A DNA stretch of 64,000 nucleotides from contig OX327691.1 in assembly GCA_946807835.1 (NCBI GenBank), forward strand, positions 17,721,688-17,785,687, read 5' to 3'. Position 1 is the first letter of the stretch, and the number at the start of each line of letters is the position of its first letter. Made by a program: the position numbers and the translations under genes. Below the pieces are notes generated by a model. The model worked only from the letters and a program-made list of their open reading frames with translations. It had not been told where the DNA came from and did no database searches. Source of the DNA: Ailanthus altissimus. Its lineage: Eukaryota > Streptophyta > Magnoliopsida > Sapindales > Simaroubaceae. This document shows positions 11,001-21,054 of this stretch, in pieces.

Positions 11001-12595
11001 ATCATTTGAAATGGGTGCCGTAATAGGAGATTTTCAATTGATAGTGTATGGAGGAACCTGACAAATAAAAAATATATTGTCGAATGGTATAGGCTATTAT
11101 GGGATCCACAACATATCTTTAAATTTAATTTTATCACTTAGCTTGCACTGAAGAAGCAGTTATCTACAATTAGGAGATTGGTTACATGAGAGCTTAACTT
11201 ATCCACAAACTGCTCACTTTATGGTAAAGTCAATGAGACGGTCGAATATTTATTTTTTTAGTGTAGCTTTACGAAGGGAGTATGGAAAAAAATTCTACTA
11301 GTGTGCCATATCAACAGACAGCCTGACACTTAGAGAATGGAGGTATTCTATTTCTGCAGGAAAACTAGAGATAGATTTTTATTTAGCAAAATAAGAAGAA
11401 TCGCTTTCTATGCCTCCATCTATTCAATGTGGCAAGAGCGAAATCAGGTAATATTCCAATATAAAATACCAAATGTAAGCGATGTATTTTAATATATTAA
11501 AGATGTAATTTTGATTAAATATTTTTCTATCATTTCTAACCAAAATATAAATTATATTAAATATTTGTCTACCACCATTTGTATTTTGGATAGTTTTTTA
11601 TCAATAAATATCTCTTAATTGATTACCCAAAAAGAGAGGTCGAGATATATACCAGAGCATGACCCCAGAAGCTGCAGAGAGTTTGACAAACGCCCAGATC
11701 CCAGAAAAGGCTTGCTTTGAGAAACCGTTCCAAGTTAAAGGGCAGCCACCACATACGCTGTAAACAAACAGCCCTAAGATTGAAACCCACCACGTGATAT
11801 CAAAGGCAACAGCTGCACCGAATAAACGATAATCTAGCACATAAACTAATAGCCAACTTGTTGAAACATTGAACACAACGCCCACAAGATACGCCCATGC
11901 TATCACTCGATTCTTGAGCTGACTCTGTAAGAACGTCTGCAGCGGAAACAGGAAAGCAAAGCTGAAGTGTGCCGGTATCATCCACGCTGCCACGTACCCT
12001 GATAGCTCTGCCACTTCATCGGGCTGTCCTAGAAATTTCAAGATTGGAGTGGCGAAGACGTAAGTTGGTAAGAGCGAAAAACAACACATGAGTAGTACAA
12101 TCCAGGATCTTTGCATGTAAATTCCCAACATGTGGTATTGCTTGGCTCCAAAGGCTTGTCCACAAAGCGTATCTAAAGCGCTTGCCATTCCCATCTAGTC
12201 ATCAAATAGTCAAAACACCGAAAACAAACGTTAAATTGAATTTAAAAAGAAAGAAAGAAAGAAATAATACAGAGAAAGATACATAACTTGATAGTTACCA
12301 GGAGGCCAAAATTGAAGCCAACGATGACAGTATTAGCTATGGAAATGGCAGCAAGTTCAACATCACCAAGGTGGCCACCAAAAGCTTGGATGACGACATT
12401 CGCAGAATAGGCGGCTATTAGGCTGAAGATGGCCGGACCAGCGATGCGCCATAGCTTCTTTGACTCAATCCAGACCTTTGTTATAATGTCCTCCTTTCCC
12501 TGATTATCAACTCCTCCATTCGATTCCAAATCCGGCGATGACGATTCGAGTAAAAAGGGTTGATTAAGATCCACATCCTTCTCGATACTTTCCAT
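8090..12595 (-). CDS. MATE-A: multidrug and toxic compound extrusion transporter (DTX27/29-like)
   Basis: Predicted membrane antiporter that exports or sequesters small organic substrates against protons; substrate not deducible. Eight coding exons: 12595-12299, 12194-11653, 9377-9291, 9150-9094, 8912-8674, 8580-8462, 8358-8269, 8164-8090. All introns are GT...AG and join into 1506 nt (501 aa, normal MATE length about 480-510). The N-terminal tail (residues 1-45) is hydrophilic. Twelve hydrophobic segments follow. Family hallmarks include [16 protein letters not shown] in exon 1, [12 protein letters not shown] at the start of exon 2, GQPDEVAELSGY, QSQLKNRVIAW, and [11 protein letters not shown] at the start of exon 5. 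The start is the first ATG of the only open first exon. Codon phases match MATE-B exactly. TM1 departs from the family (SLIAAYSANVVIQ in place of SR-type). Intron 2 is 2275 bp because of a LINE insertion. No stop or frameshift is seen. Confidence 0.93.
9640..11515 (+). pseudogene. 5'-truncated LINE, antisense in MATE-A intron 2
   Basis: Plus-strand frames give a plant L1-type reverse transcriptase C-terminal half. Order: RDYDRKSG-like and FKINLRKTYD near 9680-9740; KGLRQGDP-like segment near 9890-9910, with a frameshift; NHLIFVYDLFLFS at 10018; KYLGVPLISRRLKKD near 10231; WLNGESIIDKF in the linker; the C-terminal zinc-binding-like region and a WQERNQVIF end near 11431-11460. The catalytic FADD box reads FVYD, so an aspartate is lost, and stops and frameshifts occur throughout. 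The endonuclease half is missing, as in normal 5'-truncated LINE insertions. It lies between MATE-A exons 2 and 3 on the opposite strand. Confidence 0.85.
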
Positions 12596-12760
12596 ACTCT
12601 TTTGCTTCTGTTTAGTTTGAGGTGTTAGCCAATGGGCAATGGGCGAAGACAGAGAGATGTGGCAGAATTGGTAATTAATTCATATATGGAATAGAAGTTG
12701 CCGGTTGTTGTCGCAAGGAAGAAAAAAGAGAGGAAAATAATGGAAAAAAAAAAACAAACG
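12596..12760 (-). promoter_or_regulatory. Putative MATE-A core promoter
   Basis: On the minus strand a TATA-like CCATATATGAATT lies at about 12677-12690, roughly 85 bp upstream of the ATG, and a CCAAT-type 'cccattggct' at about 12629-12638. Both are short motifs and the transcription start is unknown. Confidence 0.25.
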
Positions 12761-14285
12761 ATTAATGCTAAACAATTAATGAGTGATTATAAAAATTCTA
12801 ATATTTTATTATTTAATATTACTTATTTAAAATTTTAATTTTAAAATTCGAAACAAAATAATAAATAAGATTACATTTGTAAAAGAAACAAGCAAGGGTT
12901 AAGATCATATTTGATTTGGTCAAAACGCAGAGGAGTCATATTTTTTTTAGCGCGTTGGTGGCGCCTCCATAATAGTGTTGACAATTTCACATTTTCATTT
13001 GACCATGGAGATTTTTTTTTTTTTTAAAGATCATTTAGTCTTTCAATTTCTGTCTTTGCATTGCTCTTTCTTTGCTGTCTATTAAAGAAAAATATACGTA
13101 GAATATCTCTTTTTGTTATTTTTCTTTCTACTTGGAATGAATTATTTTGCGTCAATGAGAGAACTTCCAGGCCCGCGCGACTCCTTTCTAAGAAATGAGC
13201 CGAATTCGTAGACTAAGTTCAGTAACCAAATATTAAACCCCTGCTGGTACAGATTAGCATCATTTCACGTAATATGAACACTCATTATAATCCTATTTAA
13301 AATTAAAATTGTCCTAAAGTAACTACGAACACAAAGATTGAGTTCTATTTTAAAAGAATTAATTTTTCTTCAAAATAAAAAAAACACGCGCAAAACGCAA
13401 GGAAAAAACCAAACCAAAAAACAATACAATGGTGATTACTCAATTATGTCAGATGCTTAATGATTTCATCAGTAATGGCGTAATATTAGGCATGAGTTAT
13501 GGGCACGAGAACTACCTTTCCTTTAAATTATTATTATTATTATTTTGAGTGGGTGTACTTCTATTTGGCCCCCTTAAACTTCTTCATCACCCCCCATATC
13601 AATTAAATTACGAAAAGAGACAAACCTTTAAGTCCGTTCACCTTCTTTCTTTTCCTTTGCATTCTTCTGTTTTAGATTTCTGACGAAAGTGCTGCTTCTT
13701 CTCAATCATTTCTACAATTATTTTTTTTTGGTAATATGAGTTGATTAATATGCAGATCTTATTGTAGAACTTTGGCTTAAAAAGGTTCTCATTTTATGAG
13801 TTTACTATGTTGCTTTTTCTTTACATAAAATTAATTCAACAAAATAATTCAAGAATTAATTAATACTTTTTTTTTATTTTTGAGAAGTATATTGCATAAC
13901 AATTTTTAAAGCTTATGTTAAATTTTTTATAATCTTTTTAATTATCTGTTAGGATATAAATTTTGAATTAGGGGGTCAAGCCTTAATTCTTTTGATGTTT
14001 TTCATCATGATTTTTACTCTCAACCAAATTTGTTTTAAAAACTAATTTTTTTAACTTTTTTTTTTTATGTTTTTTCATTGGCAATTCTTTTTTTTTTTAT
14101 TCTTATATGTAAAATAGAATCATCCAACGTTAATTTTTTTTATACTTGTTACTTTTCTTATAATATTTTTAAGAATAAAATAACTTTTTTATCAAGCAAC
14201 CAATCACAAAATATTCTGAGAGAATTGTTCCCTCAATTTTCAAATCTTTGATTAGAAGGTGAAAATTATATATTTATGTTGTAAC
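12761..14285. other. AT-rich intergenic, no gene seen
   Basis: Upstream flank of MATE-A. It holds many poly-T and poly-A tracts and an ATT run near 13540. I find no coding frame, known repeat terminus or RNA gene. Confidence 0.6.
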
Positions 14286-14289
14286 ATCT

Positions 14290-14700
14290 TTTTTCTCAAA
14301 TATTTTAAAGTCTAAAAAATTAGCTATTACATTCTTTTTGGACATTAACATCTTCAATTACATATTTTTTCTTTAGTTGTGCCCAAATCTCATATGTATC
14401 TTTATCTGTAGAGTACAAATCATACAATTCATTTGACAAAGTATGTAAGATAGTGTTTTTGTATACCTTATTCACTTTGCTCCATTTTAAAATTTTACCT
14501 TGTAATTTTTAGCAATAACGTCCGAAGGAAGAAGTGTGAGATGTTCTACAAAGTCCATAATGTCCAACGTATCAAAGACTCGATTTTGTCATCTCTTAAA
14601 GTATTTTCCATTGAATGGTGATATTTTTGTAGTCTCATAGAGTGATCTGGCTACAACCAACAATGAAGAACCATTTGTAATATCCATAAAAATAGTTTTA
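14290..14700 (-). pseudogene. Copia gag fragment
   Basis: The minus-strand translation starts near 14686 (MDITNGSSLLVAARSLYE) and continues with 'PFNGKYFKR-QNRVFDTLD', where the dash is a stop in place of tryptophan. This matches the N-terminal copia gag pattern FNGxxFKRWQxxxxxxLD. Further gag-like segments (YTKTLSYILCQMN) follow in shifted frames. Several stops and frame changes are present, and no pol lies nearby. Confidence 0.65.
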
Positions 14701-16650
14701 AAATTGTTAAAATTTGTGTGCACAAGAAAGGATACTTAACTAATAAAATTGAATGTCAAGGCATGTTGGGCACTATCCTTAAAACTATTTCTACCCCCAC
14801 AATAATATTAATCAAGGTGCAGCAGGTTGAATGGTAGTAAAGTTTTAGGATTCAATAACAATTAGATAGATGATATGTAGAGAGAATATTTAATTAAAGA
14901 TGAAGAAGATATGTTAAATCTTTAAATGAAATGTGTCTGCAGTATTTATAGAGATAATGTGTCTCTTTAGAGAGACACAACACCTCTTCAAGAGGTCACA
15001 TCCATTGGAAGGAGTAGATGACTCTTTCAAGAGTGTATTTTTCAGGTCCCAACGCCTCGCAACTCAACGACTATTTTTCAAATAGCTTGACTAGGCACAG
15101 GGATACTCAATTTAAAAACTGGGGCACTTCCCTTTCACTTTGTTTTTCTTCTTAACTCTTTTTCTCTACTCTAGTACTCTAATTTATATTTGTTTATTTG
15201 AAATACATTCATAAATATCAACAAGGCCAATTCTGAGTCTACGTCTAGGCCAAATCTGAGTAACCAAGAATAACTTGAATTTTAACTGGATTTGTTTTTT
15301 AGTTTTAAAAAAAATTTAGATAAAATTTGGAGTGTTTATTTTGTTAAAAAATTATTAGATTGTATTGTATAATTTATATTCATAATTTAATATATTTTAA
15401 ACTAAAAATAATAATATGTTGCTACAATCATCAATTCAACTTTCTTTTCTAATATTTTTTCATATTAATTTTTTAATACAATAATGTACTAAATACAAGT
15501 TTATTGATTTAATCGAAAATTTGTAATATTGATAATTTAAATTACTTAGTCAATCATTCAATAATTAAAATTATTTTACATAAAAATAATAATATTTTGC
15601 TACAAAAGACATTTTGCTTAGTAGTTAATAACTTAATACTTACTATAACAAAAAATTCAAATATTTAATTAGTGCATATTTGTTACTACTTTCAAGATAA
15701 CCCAAAAAAAATCACACTACCAAAATAATTCTTAATTTTTTAATTTAAGAGGAAAAACTAGGGTTTTCAAGTCAAATTTTTATGAATTCAAAAAAATTTG
15801 AACTCAGTCTGAATTCAAAAAAACATTAAAAAATTAAAGTTAGATTTGAAAAAACTCAAAATTTTCATATATTTTTTCAATTCTGGGTTTTTTTTGTCAT
15901 TCCTAATTGTATGGGAGAGTTGTTTATTTATCCTCCGATTATAGAAGATTGATTATTTATTTTTCTTTGATTGTAGAGAGTTAATATTGATAATTATTTA
16001 TGTTCCTTCATTTACTGAGGGTTGATAAAAAAATAATTTCATTATTTACGTGGAGTTTGAACAACCCTAACCTTTTATCACATAAAACCTCTTCTTTAAT
16101 TGTACACCACCAAAAATATTTTAAATTTCTTAACACTCTTTCAAATTTCCAATCTAAGGTTCTTAGAAATTTAAGTCTCTCCATTCAAATCATAATACCC
16201 CATTACCATATTTTAAGGCAAAAGAGTTGTAATAACTATGTGTGCGTAACAAGTGAACTTACACATTTATATTTATTCTATGATATTCTTGTTGTACAAT
16301 ATTAGGGAGAAAGAATTTTTTATTTTATTATGGATTTGTTTATTACTTAGGACATGGATCTATTATCAAGTTACATGTTTGGCTTATAACTTGTTATGAG
16401 TTAGTTTTAGGCTTACATGAGATTATTGAGATTAGACTTAAGTACATATGTTATAAGTTGAAATTAACATATTTTGGGCTCAATATGAGACTAGGCAAAA
16501 ATTATATGCTACAATTTAGATTATGGGTCATTGTGAGAAATAGAGTAAATATTAAATTAGATTGATATATTCAACAAATGGCAAAAGAATAAATTTTTGA
16601 ACATTATATAAACTCTATTTTTCAGGAACTCTAGCCACCTATCTAGATTT
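14701..16650. other. AT-rich intergenic, no gene seen
   Basis: Non-coding, low-complexity sequence with many A and T tracts. A 101-aa plus-strand frame at 16000-16305 has no recognisable motif and a composition expected of AT-rich random sequence. Confidence 0.55.
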
Positions 16651-16659
16651 TTATAGAGT

Positions 16660-17780
16660 TAGAAAGAAATGGAGAGAGAGAAAGAGGAGGAGAAAGCGAA
16701 GAAGAGAGAACAAAGAAGATTGATATTATAGAGAAGTTTTAAGGACCAAAAAGGTATTCCTATAACTTTATCTCTAATCTTTGTTTTTTTATGTGATTTT
16801 ATGAAGCTATAAATTTTGAAAACTTGATAAATTAAGGATTTGATGATGATTTCATGAGATATATTGATTATTTAAGATGTTTAAATGGATAAGATAATGA
16901 ATTATGATAGACTTGCAGAATTACTGTATGACCATAGATTAGTCTGTGATTTTTATAAAATATTGTATTTCTATTTTGGATTTGATTTTGCAACCCCATG
17001 AAATTATACATTCTAAGGAAACTTTGGAACCTGGACTCATTTGAAACCTGGAATCATTGAAAAAATTCATGAACTTGATTTTTAGTGATTTTTCAAAGAT
17101 GATTCTAAAATTTTGAGAATCCTTTGTTTCTGCAGTACGACTAGATTTCAAATTGTGTTTGATCTATCAAATAATCTTAGAAAATTATGGGTTTATGGAA
17201 AATGATAATTTACATGTCTAGTATATCATATCCAAATTTGATAATTTAAATCAATGGTTTTGAATTGTTGTGATTTTTCTAAAGAGAGTGGTTTAAGTGT
17301 AGGATTTTCTTTGACAAATTCTAAAAATCTTGAAAGGAAATCCTTTTAAAATACTTCTTTGATGAATTTACCCATGAATAATTTATTATGAACTAAGATA
17401 TGTATCATGAGTAATTTGGAGGTGGATTCATAATTTTTTATTAAGTATGTGATTTTATAAAATTCAGAGACTTAAGATTGCTTAAAGGATGTTTTAATTT
17501 GATCAAGTTAAGAACTTAGATTCAAGAATGATTATGACTTAAATTTTGAAGGAGATAAAATCTAATTTACTTTTAATTAAAAATGATTTATATCTCAAGA
17601 GTGATATAGTTTTATTATGTTGTAAATGGACCTTATTTGATGAATAAGAAAAATCAGTTGGATAATAGTGGTCAAAATTAAAAGGTTTTAAAAAATCTTA
17701 AGTTTTAAATTATGATCTAATTTTGGATTTATATTACTTTATAGGTTTAAATTGTTGATTATAATTATTTTAGGTCTTTA
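16660..17780 (+). repeat. Diverged partial copy of the 2.8-kb LTR family L2
   Basis: The sequence follows the order of blocks seen at 27760-28560: a GA-rich tract, 'attgaggatttaatg'-like and 'gaaattatacat' segments, 'gatttatggaatatgataa'-like and 'gtatatgattttataaaatt'-like segments. It is more diverged than the copies at 27463-30243 and 60569-63410 and lacks both termini. Confidence 0.6.
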
Positions 17781-17995
17781 GAGAGAAAGAGATGGGGCGG
17801 AGGTTCGAATCATCGGAGGTGTAGGTAACTTGAGCTGGTTATGTGGGTGCGCCAGTGGCTTTGAGGTGTCATCCAACCGGTGGACCAAGGAGTTGGTGAG
17901 CACCACACAGTCTTGAAACACGTATGCCAAAATGGAAATTCACCGGGTCTTTTGCATTCGTTCACTCAAATCACACCCAAATAAGCCCAAAATGG
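17781..17995. other. Unclassified flank of the Ty3 insertion
   Basis: Less AT-rich than its surroundings. It contains 'ggttcgaatc', which resembles a Pol III B box, without a convincing A box. Its last four bases (atgg) are repeated after the Ty3 element at 21586-21589 and form the target duplication. Confidence 0.4.
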
Positions 17996-18526
17996 TGTCA
18001 CGCCCCAAATATTCTCAAGCAATTACTCGAGTATTTGGCGCGCGACAAGACCACCAAGGGGGTGTCTTAGTCCATTTTTGGTTAAATGGGCTAGAGCTTC
18101 TAGAAGGCCCATGGAGTTGGGTTGAGGCCACATTAATGTGGTAGGTGGGAGAATAATCTAGAAAAGGCATATTCCTTTGGATATACTTTTGGTAGTTGGC
18201 ATCTTTTGGAATATTCCTTAGCATATTCTCCTCTTTAGATTTGGACCCTTGGATTAGAGTTAATCCTAGCCGTCCATTGTATATAGCTTTAGCTATAAAT
18301 AGGTGGAGTTCTCATTTGAGAATCCATCCTCCAAATTGTAGAAATACTCTTAGCTTGTAATTGTATAGCTTTGTAATCTCTCTTTAGTAATAATATTCGA
18401 GAGCATTCTCTCAAACACTTGGTGTGCTTCTTCTTCATCTCTTTCTTTGGTTATTGGGGTCTTGTAGGCTGCTTAGCACTAGCAAGTGTCTAAGGCCGCA
18501 CGGTTTCGAGAAATCGGGCCGTGACA
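17996..18526 (+). repeat. 5' LTR of the non-autonomous Ty3 element
   Basis: 531 bp, TGTCACGCC...GGGCCGTGACA. A TATA box 'ctataaatagg' at 18293-18303 would drive transcription of the element. Confidence 0.93.
18293..18303 (+). promoter_or_regulatory. TATA box in the Ty3 5' LTR
   Basis: CTATAAATAGG, a near-consensus plant TATA box about 230 bp before the LTR end; an identical box is at 21352-21362 in the 3' LTR. Confidence 0.7.
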
Positions 18527-18528
18527 AG

Positions 18529-18540
18529 TGGTATCAGAGC
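18529..18540 (+). other. Primer-binding site of the Ty3 element
   Basis: TGGTATCAGAGC, complementary to the initiator tRNA-Met 3' end, two bases after the LTR. Confidence 0.93.
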
Positions 18541-18553
18541 GGGTTCAAAGAAG

Positions 18554-19768
18554 ATGGTGAAGGGAGTTGCTGGAACATCGGGGATTACTGAAGGGAAGGG
18601 TAGAGACCCCAAAGCTAGGAGACATGGGAGTATTTCGCCAGAAAAGTTCGTTGATCCGAACCATGATCTAGGGGACATGGTTATGAAGCTCGGTGGTGCT
18701 GTGAGCAAGGCAACAGATCGCCTTGGGGAGTTGGAGGAGCAAGTCCAGAATGTCGAGGTAGGCCTCGATACTCAAGGTGACGAGCTGCGCTCCCTCATCG
18801 AAAGCTCCATTGACGAGCATGCTGTCAAGCAACGGGACTGGATCAAGGCTTTTCAGGAAAAGGTCTACAACACCATGGACAAAGTTCAAGCCCAAGTAGA
18901 AGAGCTACGAAAGGGGTTTGAAGGTGTCAAGGAGGATGTGGTGTTGTGCAAGCGAGCGGTCGCTAACGGCGTAGCTACTCAAACTGCGGTGGCTGCACCA
19001 AGGGTCGAGGCCCCTAAACCGAAGGAGTTTAGCGGCAGACGGGATGCCAAGGAGCTTGACAACTTCTTTTGGCAAATGGAGAGGTATTTCGGCGCTATGG
19101 GCGTGCGGGATGAACACAAGGTAAGTACCGCAACTTTATACCTTTCCGATCATGCAATTCTGTGGTGGCGTAGGAAAAGCGAGGAGATTCGCAAGGGTAC
19201 CTGCACCATAGACACATGGGAAGAATTGCAACGGGAGTTAAAACGCCAATTCTATCCGGAGAATGTGGCGCATGACGCTCGCAAGCGGTTGAAGGAGTTG
19301 AAACAAACGAAGTCCATTGGGGAGTACGTAGAGGAGTACTCTTTGTTGATGCTGCAAATCCGCAACATGACCGAGGAGGACTTGTTGTTCAATTTCCTGG
19401 ACGGGCTACAATCCTGGGTAGCCAATGAGTTGAAGCGGCGTGGAGTGCAGAATATATCCGACGCCCTTACAATGGCGGAGACGCTCATGGATTACCGCAA
19501 GGGGGATTCGGGAAAGTCCAGAAATTCTAAACCCAATCACAGCAAGGGTGGGGAAGCCAAGGAGTTTCAGCCTCCGGAGAGCAAGGAGGAGAAAGGCAAA
19601 CCGCCCAAGATGAAGGAACAGAAACGCAATGGCCATAGAGGTAATGGTCCGAAGTCTAACTGTTTTCTCTGCGATGGGGATCATTGGGTGAAGGACTGTC
19701 CGAAAAAGAAGGCTTTCAATGCAATGTATGAGGCACAATACGAGGATGGACAGAGCCGTATGGGTTGA
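18554..19768 (+). CDS. Ty3-type gag polyprotein segment
   Basis: Capsid/nucleocapsid protein of the retrotransposon, 404 aa from the ATG at 18554 (the frame is also open upstream to the primer site). A coiled, charged N-terminal part is followed by the Retrotrans_gag fold (about residues 145-305) with the marks WWRRKSEEIRKG, FYPENVAHDARKRLKELKQ and YSLLMLQIRNM. A CCHC-like knuckle, CFLCDGDHWVKDC (spacing C-x2-C-x3-H-x4-C), is near the end. The frame ends in a single TGA at 19766, immediately followed in the same frame by the protease. The sequence is otherwise open and looks recently functional. Confidence 0.9.
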   Translation: MVKGVAGTSGITEGKGRDPKARRHGSISPEKFVDPNHDLGDMVMKLGGAVSKATDRLGELEEQVQNVEVGLDTQGDELRSLIESSIDEHAVKQRDWIKAFQEKVYNTMDKVQAQVEELRKGFEGVKEDVVLCKRAVANGVATQTAVAAPRVEAPKPKEFSGRRDAKELDNFFWQMERYFGAMGVRDEHKVSTATLYLSDHAILWWRRKSEEIRKGTCTIDTWEELQRELKRQFYPENVAHDARKRLKELKQTKSIGEYVEEYSLLMLQIRNMTEEDLLFNFLDGLQSWVANELKRRGVQNISDALTMAETLMDYRKGDSGKSRNSKPNHSKGGEAKEFQPPESKEEKGKPPKMKEQKRNGHRGNGPKSNCFLCDGDHWVKDCPKKKAFNAMYEAQYEDGQSRMG

Positions 19769-20560
19769 ATGCAGCTGGTCAATTCCCTCAAAGCCAAGCG
19801 GCGTGCAGACGCGCCAACGGGGACGGCGCTCATGTACATTGAAGCCTATGTTAATTGCATCAAGACTCAAGTGTTGGTTGATACGGGGGCTACGCACAAC
19901 TTCATTAGGCGTGCGGAAGCGGAACGCTTGGGCCTTTATGTAGAAAAGGGAGAGGAATACCTCAAGTCCGTGAATGCAAGAGCCAAGCCGCTAGATGGGG
20001 TGGTTCGTGGAGCTGAAATTCACATTGGCAAATGGCACGGTGAGGTAAACTTCTCGGTAGCACCTCTCGATGATTTTGATGTGGTGCTAGGTATGGAGTT
20101 CTTACGGCAGTACAATGTGGTGTTACTTCCTCAACACAACTATATGTGTATTTTGGAAGGAGGGCCCCGAATGATACCGACGGTAGACATGCCCAAGGGT
20201 GGGCGATCCAAGCCAAACGCCAAGGTCCTTTCCGCAATGCAACTAAGGGTAGATGCTGGGCGCAAAGGAGGGTTACATTCAGCCTCAACAACGGGGGTGG
20301 ATGATGCGGCAAATGGGGGCAAGGATGAAATACCGAAGGTTGTTGCAGAAGTGCTCGGGGAGCACAATGGGGTCAAGCCTACTGCCATACCAGAAGAACC
20401 GCCTTCAAGAGATGTAATTGAGGGCAAGTTGGGGCTTGAGATTATGCTTCCAACTATGGGGTTGACGCCTCCATCGGAGATGGGAGAGTTGCAGGGGCAG
20501 CTCGAGGAGTTGTTGGATGCGGGTGTCATCCAAAAGTCCAAGGTGTCACATGATGTGTAG
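19769..20560 (+). CDS. Ty3-type aspartic protease and truncated reverse transcriptase leader
   Basis: In the same frame as gag and starting right after its TGA. The retropepsin active site VDTGATHNFI lies at about residues 36-45, and FDVVLGMEFL, the second conserved protease segment, at about 103-112. After a linker the frame reads MGELQGQLEELLDAGVIQKS, the segment that normally leads into the reverse transcriptase fingers, and then stops at TAG 20558. The catalytic YxDD part is missing. A protein could be made only by readthrough of 19766 or by separate initiation at the ATG at 19769. Confidence 0.85.
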   Translation: MQLVNSLKAKRRADAPTGTALMYIEAYVNCIKTQVLVDTGATHNFIRRAEAERLGLYVEKGEEYLKSVNARAKPLDGVVRGAEIHIGKWHGEVNFSVAPLDDFDVVLGMEFLRQYNVVLLPQHNYMCILEGGPRMIPTVDMPKGGRSKPNAKVLSAMQLRVDAGRKGGLHSASTTGVDDAANGGKDEIPKVVAEVLGEHNGVKPTAIPEEPPSRDVIEGKLGLEIMLPTMGLTPPSEMGELQGQLEELLDAGVIQKSKVSHDV

Positions 20561-21054
20561 TTTCAGCACAAGGAGTGGGTCGAAGACAAGCAGCGGCGTG
20601 TCAAGCCTAGTGCGGGGGACTTGGTGATGGAGATGATACTTCCACCACAACGCAAGTCAGCACGCCCACTCCACAAGGGCCTTGATCGTGGGGACGAGGG
20701 GCCAAGGTTGATTGCCAAGAGAGTTGGCAACGTCTCGCATAAGGTGGAGTTACCTTCGAGACAGCGGCAGTGGCGACATCAGGTGCATTCCGCAAGCTGT
20801 TGGAAGCAGTACCGTGGAGGTACGGGAGATGCAGAATTTGAGCCACACAACCGGAAACCTTTGGGGATTTCCACACGCCATGACAAAGGGGAGAAACTCA
20901 GGATGAGCCTTGAGTACTTTGTCGAGTGGAAAGGGTTGCCGGATGGGAGAGCACGCTTGGGACACGGGAGCGCACAGCCAGAGTTTGCAGAATGGGGTGC
21001 GCAAGTTCCAGCGAAGATGCGACGAGGGCGTCGCGTGAATTTGGTGGGGGAGAA
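20561..21054 (+). pseudogene. Integrase C-terminus and damaged chromodomain
   Basis: Still in the gag/protease frame, the sequence resumes with the integrase tail: DKQRRVKPSAGDLVM, then RVGNVSHKVELP, the usual segment before 'LHPVFHVS'. A chromodomain start, EYFVEWKGLP, follows at about 20911-20940. Beyond it the expected chromodomain sequence continues in another frame (20926-21129, ending SEDATRASREFGGGE), so a frameshift lies close to 20940. The integrase catalytic core (DDE) is absent. Confidence 0.8.
21043..21054 (+). other. Polypurine tract of the Ty3 element
   Basis: GGTGGGGGAGAA directly precedes the 3' LTR, where plus-strand DNA synthesis would start. Confidence 0.85.

Noticed and set aside
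16000..16305. 101-aa plus-strand ORF
   Set aside because: Leu/Ser/Ile-rich translation of AT-rich DNA with no motif, promoter or homologous copy seen.
17781..17830. tRNA-like B box 'ggttcgaatc'
   Set aside because: No A box or cloverleaf can be formed; not called as tRNA or SINE.
18490..20876. Several 70-160 aa minus-strand frames across the Ty3 gag and protease
   Set aside because: Shadows of the GC-rich plus-strand coding sequence; no family motifs.
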